Assembly (NCBI GenBank): GCA_963758365.1
Contig: CAVWVB010000001.1
Coordinates: 2,232,001 to 2,296,000, forward strand
Direction: 5' to 3'
Source: Dokdonella_A sp963758365
GTDB lineage: Bacteria > Pseudomonadota > Gammaproteobacteria > Xanthomonadales > Rhodanobacteraceae
DNA length: 64,000 nucleotides
Part shown: positions 63,617 through 64,000 of the stretch, in pieces
Numbering within the stretch: the first letter of the stretch is position 1
Layout of the letters: each line of letters begins with the position of its first letter
Made by a program: the position numbers and the translations under genes
Notes under the pieces: model-generated
Databases searched by the model: none
What the model was told of the DNA's origin: nothing
What the model saw: the letters and a program-made list of their open reading frames with translations, nothing else

Positions 63617-64000
63617 ATGCTCGAGCGCCACGTCCACAAGAAACGCTTCGGCCAGCACTTCCTGCATGACCCGAACGTGCTGCAACGCATCGTGCAGGCG
63701 ATCGCGCCGCGCGCGGGCGAACGCGTGGTCGAGATCGGGCCCGGCGATGGCGCGCTGACCCTGCCGCTGCTGCGCACGCTCGGGCATCTGACCGTGATCG
63801 AGCTCGACCGCGATCTGCTGCCGCGCCTGCGAGCCGCTGCCGAGGATGCCGGGCAACTGGACATCGTCAACGCCGACGTGCTCGGCGTGGACCTGACCGC
63901 ACTGGCGGCCGGCATGCCACTGCGGATCGTCGGCAACCTGCCCTACAACATTTCCTCGCCGATCCTGTTCCATTGCATCGACCATCTCGATGCGATCCGC
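63617..64000 (+). CDS. rsmA: 16S rRNA dimethyladenosine transferase (cut by window end)
   Basis: The first 128 codons are in the window. KKRFGQHFLHDPNVLQRIVQAI is the RsmA/KsgA N terminus, VVEIGPGDGALTLPLL is the SAM-binding motif I, and NLPYNISSP is the catalytic motif IV. It dimethylates A1518 and A1519 of 16S rRNA. ATG 63617 (MLERHVHKKRFG) is preferred to ATG 63609, which is in another frame. It ends the lptD-surA-pdxA-rsmA cluster as far as can be seen. Confidence 0.95.
   Translation, partial: MLERHVHKKRFGQHFLHDPNVLQRIVQAIAPRAGERVVEIGPGDGALTLPLLRTLGHLTVIELDRDLLPRLRAAAEDAGQLDIVNADVLGVDLTALAAGMPLRIVGNLPYNISSPILFHCIDHLDAIR

Noticed and set aside
1..64000. CRISPR arrays, insertion sequences, prophage genes, tRNA or rRNA genes
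   Set aside because: I saw no regularly spaced repeats, transposase or phage motifs, or cloverleaf-like sequences; tRNA detection by eye is imperfect, so a tRNA scan would settle that point.

Overview
The window is a contiguous piece of a high-GC Gram-negative chromosome, most likely a gammaproteobacterium of the Xanthomonadales/Lysobacterales (Rhodanobacteraceae-like). The evidence is gene content: cytochrome bc1 genes followed by sspA-sspB, a DUF1631 gene before nadC, DUF3301 and DUF3096 proteins, an Oar-type TonB receptor, and the lptD-surA-pdxA-rsmA and tamA-tamB pairs of outer-membrane biogenesis. Coding density is high and codon use is uniform. I see no rRNA, tRNA, insertion sequence, prophage or CRISPR array. 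The genus call is inference from memory of gene families, not a database search.

Layout. 1-9.1 kb: a truncated TonB-dependent receptor divergent from an AraC regulator, a LytS/LytTR two-component pair, and an RND pump with its adaptor but no outer-membrane channel gene. 9.2-19 kb: nucleotide nucleosidase PpnN, a large Oar-like receptor, a MarC-type membrane protein, grxD plus a YciK-like reductase divergent from sodB, purE-purK, and a Trm112/YcaR-like small protein. 19-25 kb: DUF1631 protein, nadC, an FHA-domain membrane protein, DUF3301 protein, sspA-sspB. 25-32 kb: petABC, a DegS-type protease, a lytic transglycosylase and miaB. 32.4-36.8 kb: a TetR-controlled five-gene ABC-2 export operon with overlapping genes. 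36.8-44 kb: phoH-like gene, ybeY, corC-like gene, a DUF4105 membrane protein, corA and a CstA-type transporter, with ybdD on the opposite strand behind an ECF sigma gene. 45-51 kb: DUF3096 protein, tamA-tamB, zinc-ribbon protein. 51.6-57 kb: two flavin hydroxylases of ubiquinone synthesis, then a BtuM-like protein, cobalamin adenosyltransferase, an unknown gene and a histone-deacetylase-like gene. 57-58.2 kb: a decayed winged-helix/TPR regulator. 58.6-64 kb: lptD, surA, pdxA, rsmA (cut by the window end).

Functional themes are envelope biogenesis (LptD, SurA, TamAB, DegS, lytic transglycosylase), respiration (bc1, ubiquinone, SspAB), cofactors (NAD, PLP, B12, purines), RNA processing (MiaB, YbeY, RsmA, PhoH) and export. 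Most of this is ordinary core genome. The points most worth a second look are ybdD detached from cstA, the broken winged-helix/TPR regulator, two pairs of inverted GGGAATCG-type repeats (one inside the 5' end of the DUF4105 gene), a perfect 27-base palindrome between the transglycosylase gene and miaB, the AT-rich TetR operator candidate, and the RND pump with altered proton-relay residues. I did not find a convincing wholly new multi-gene system.
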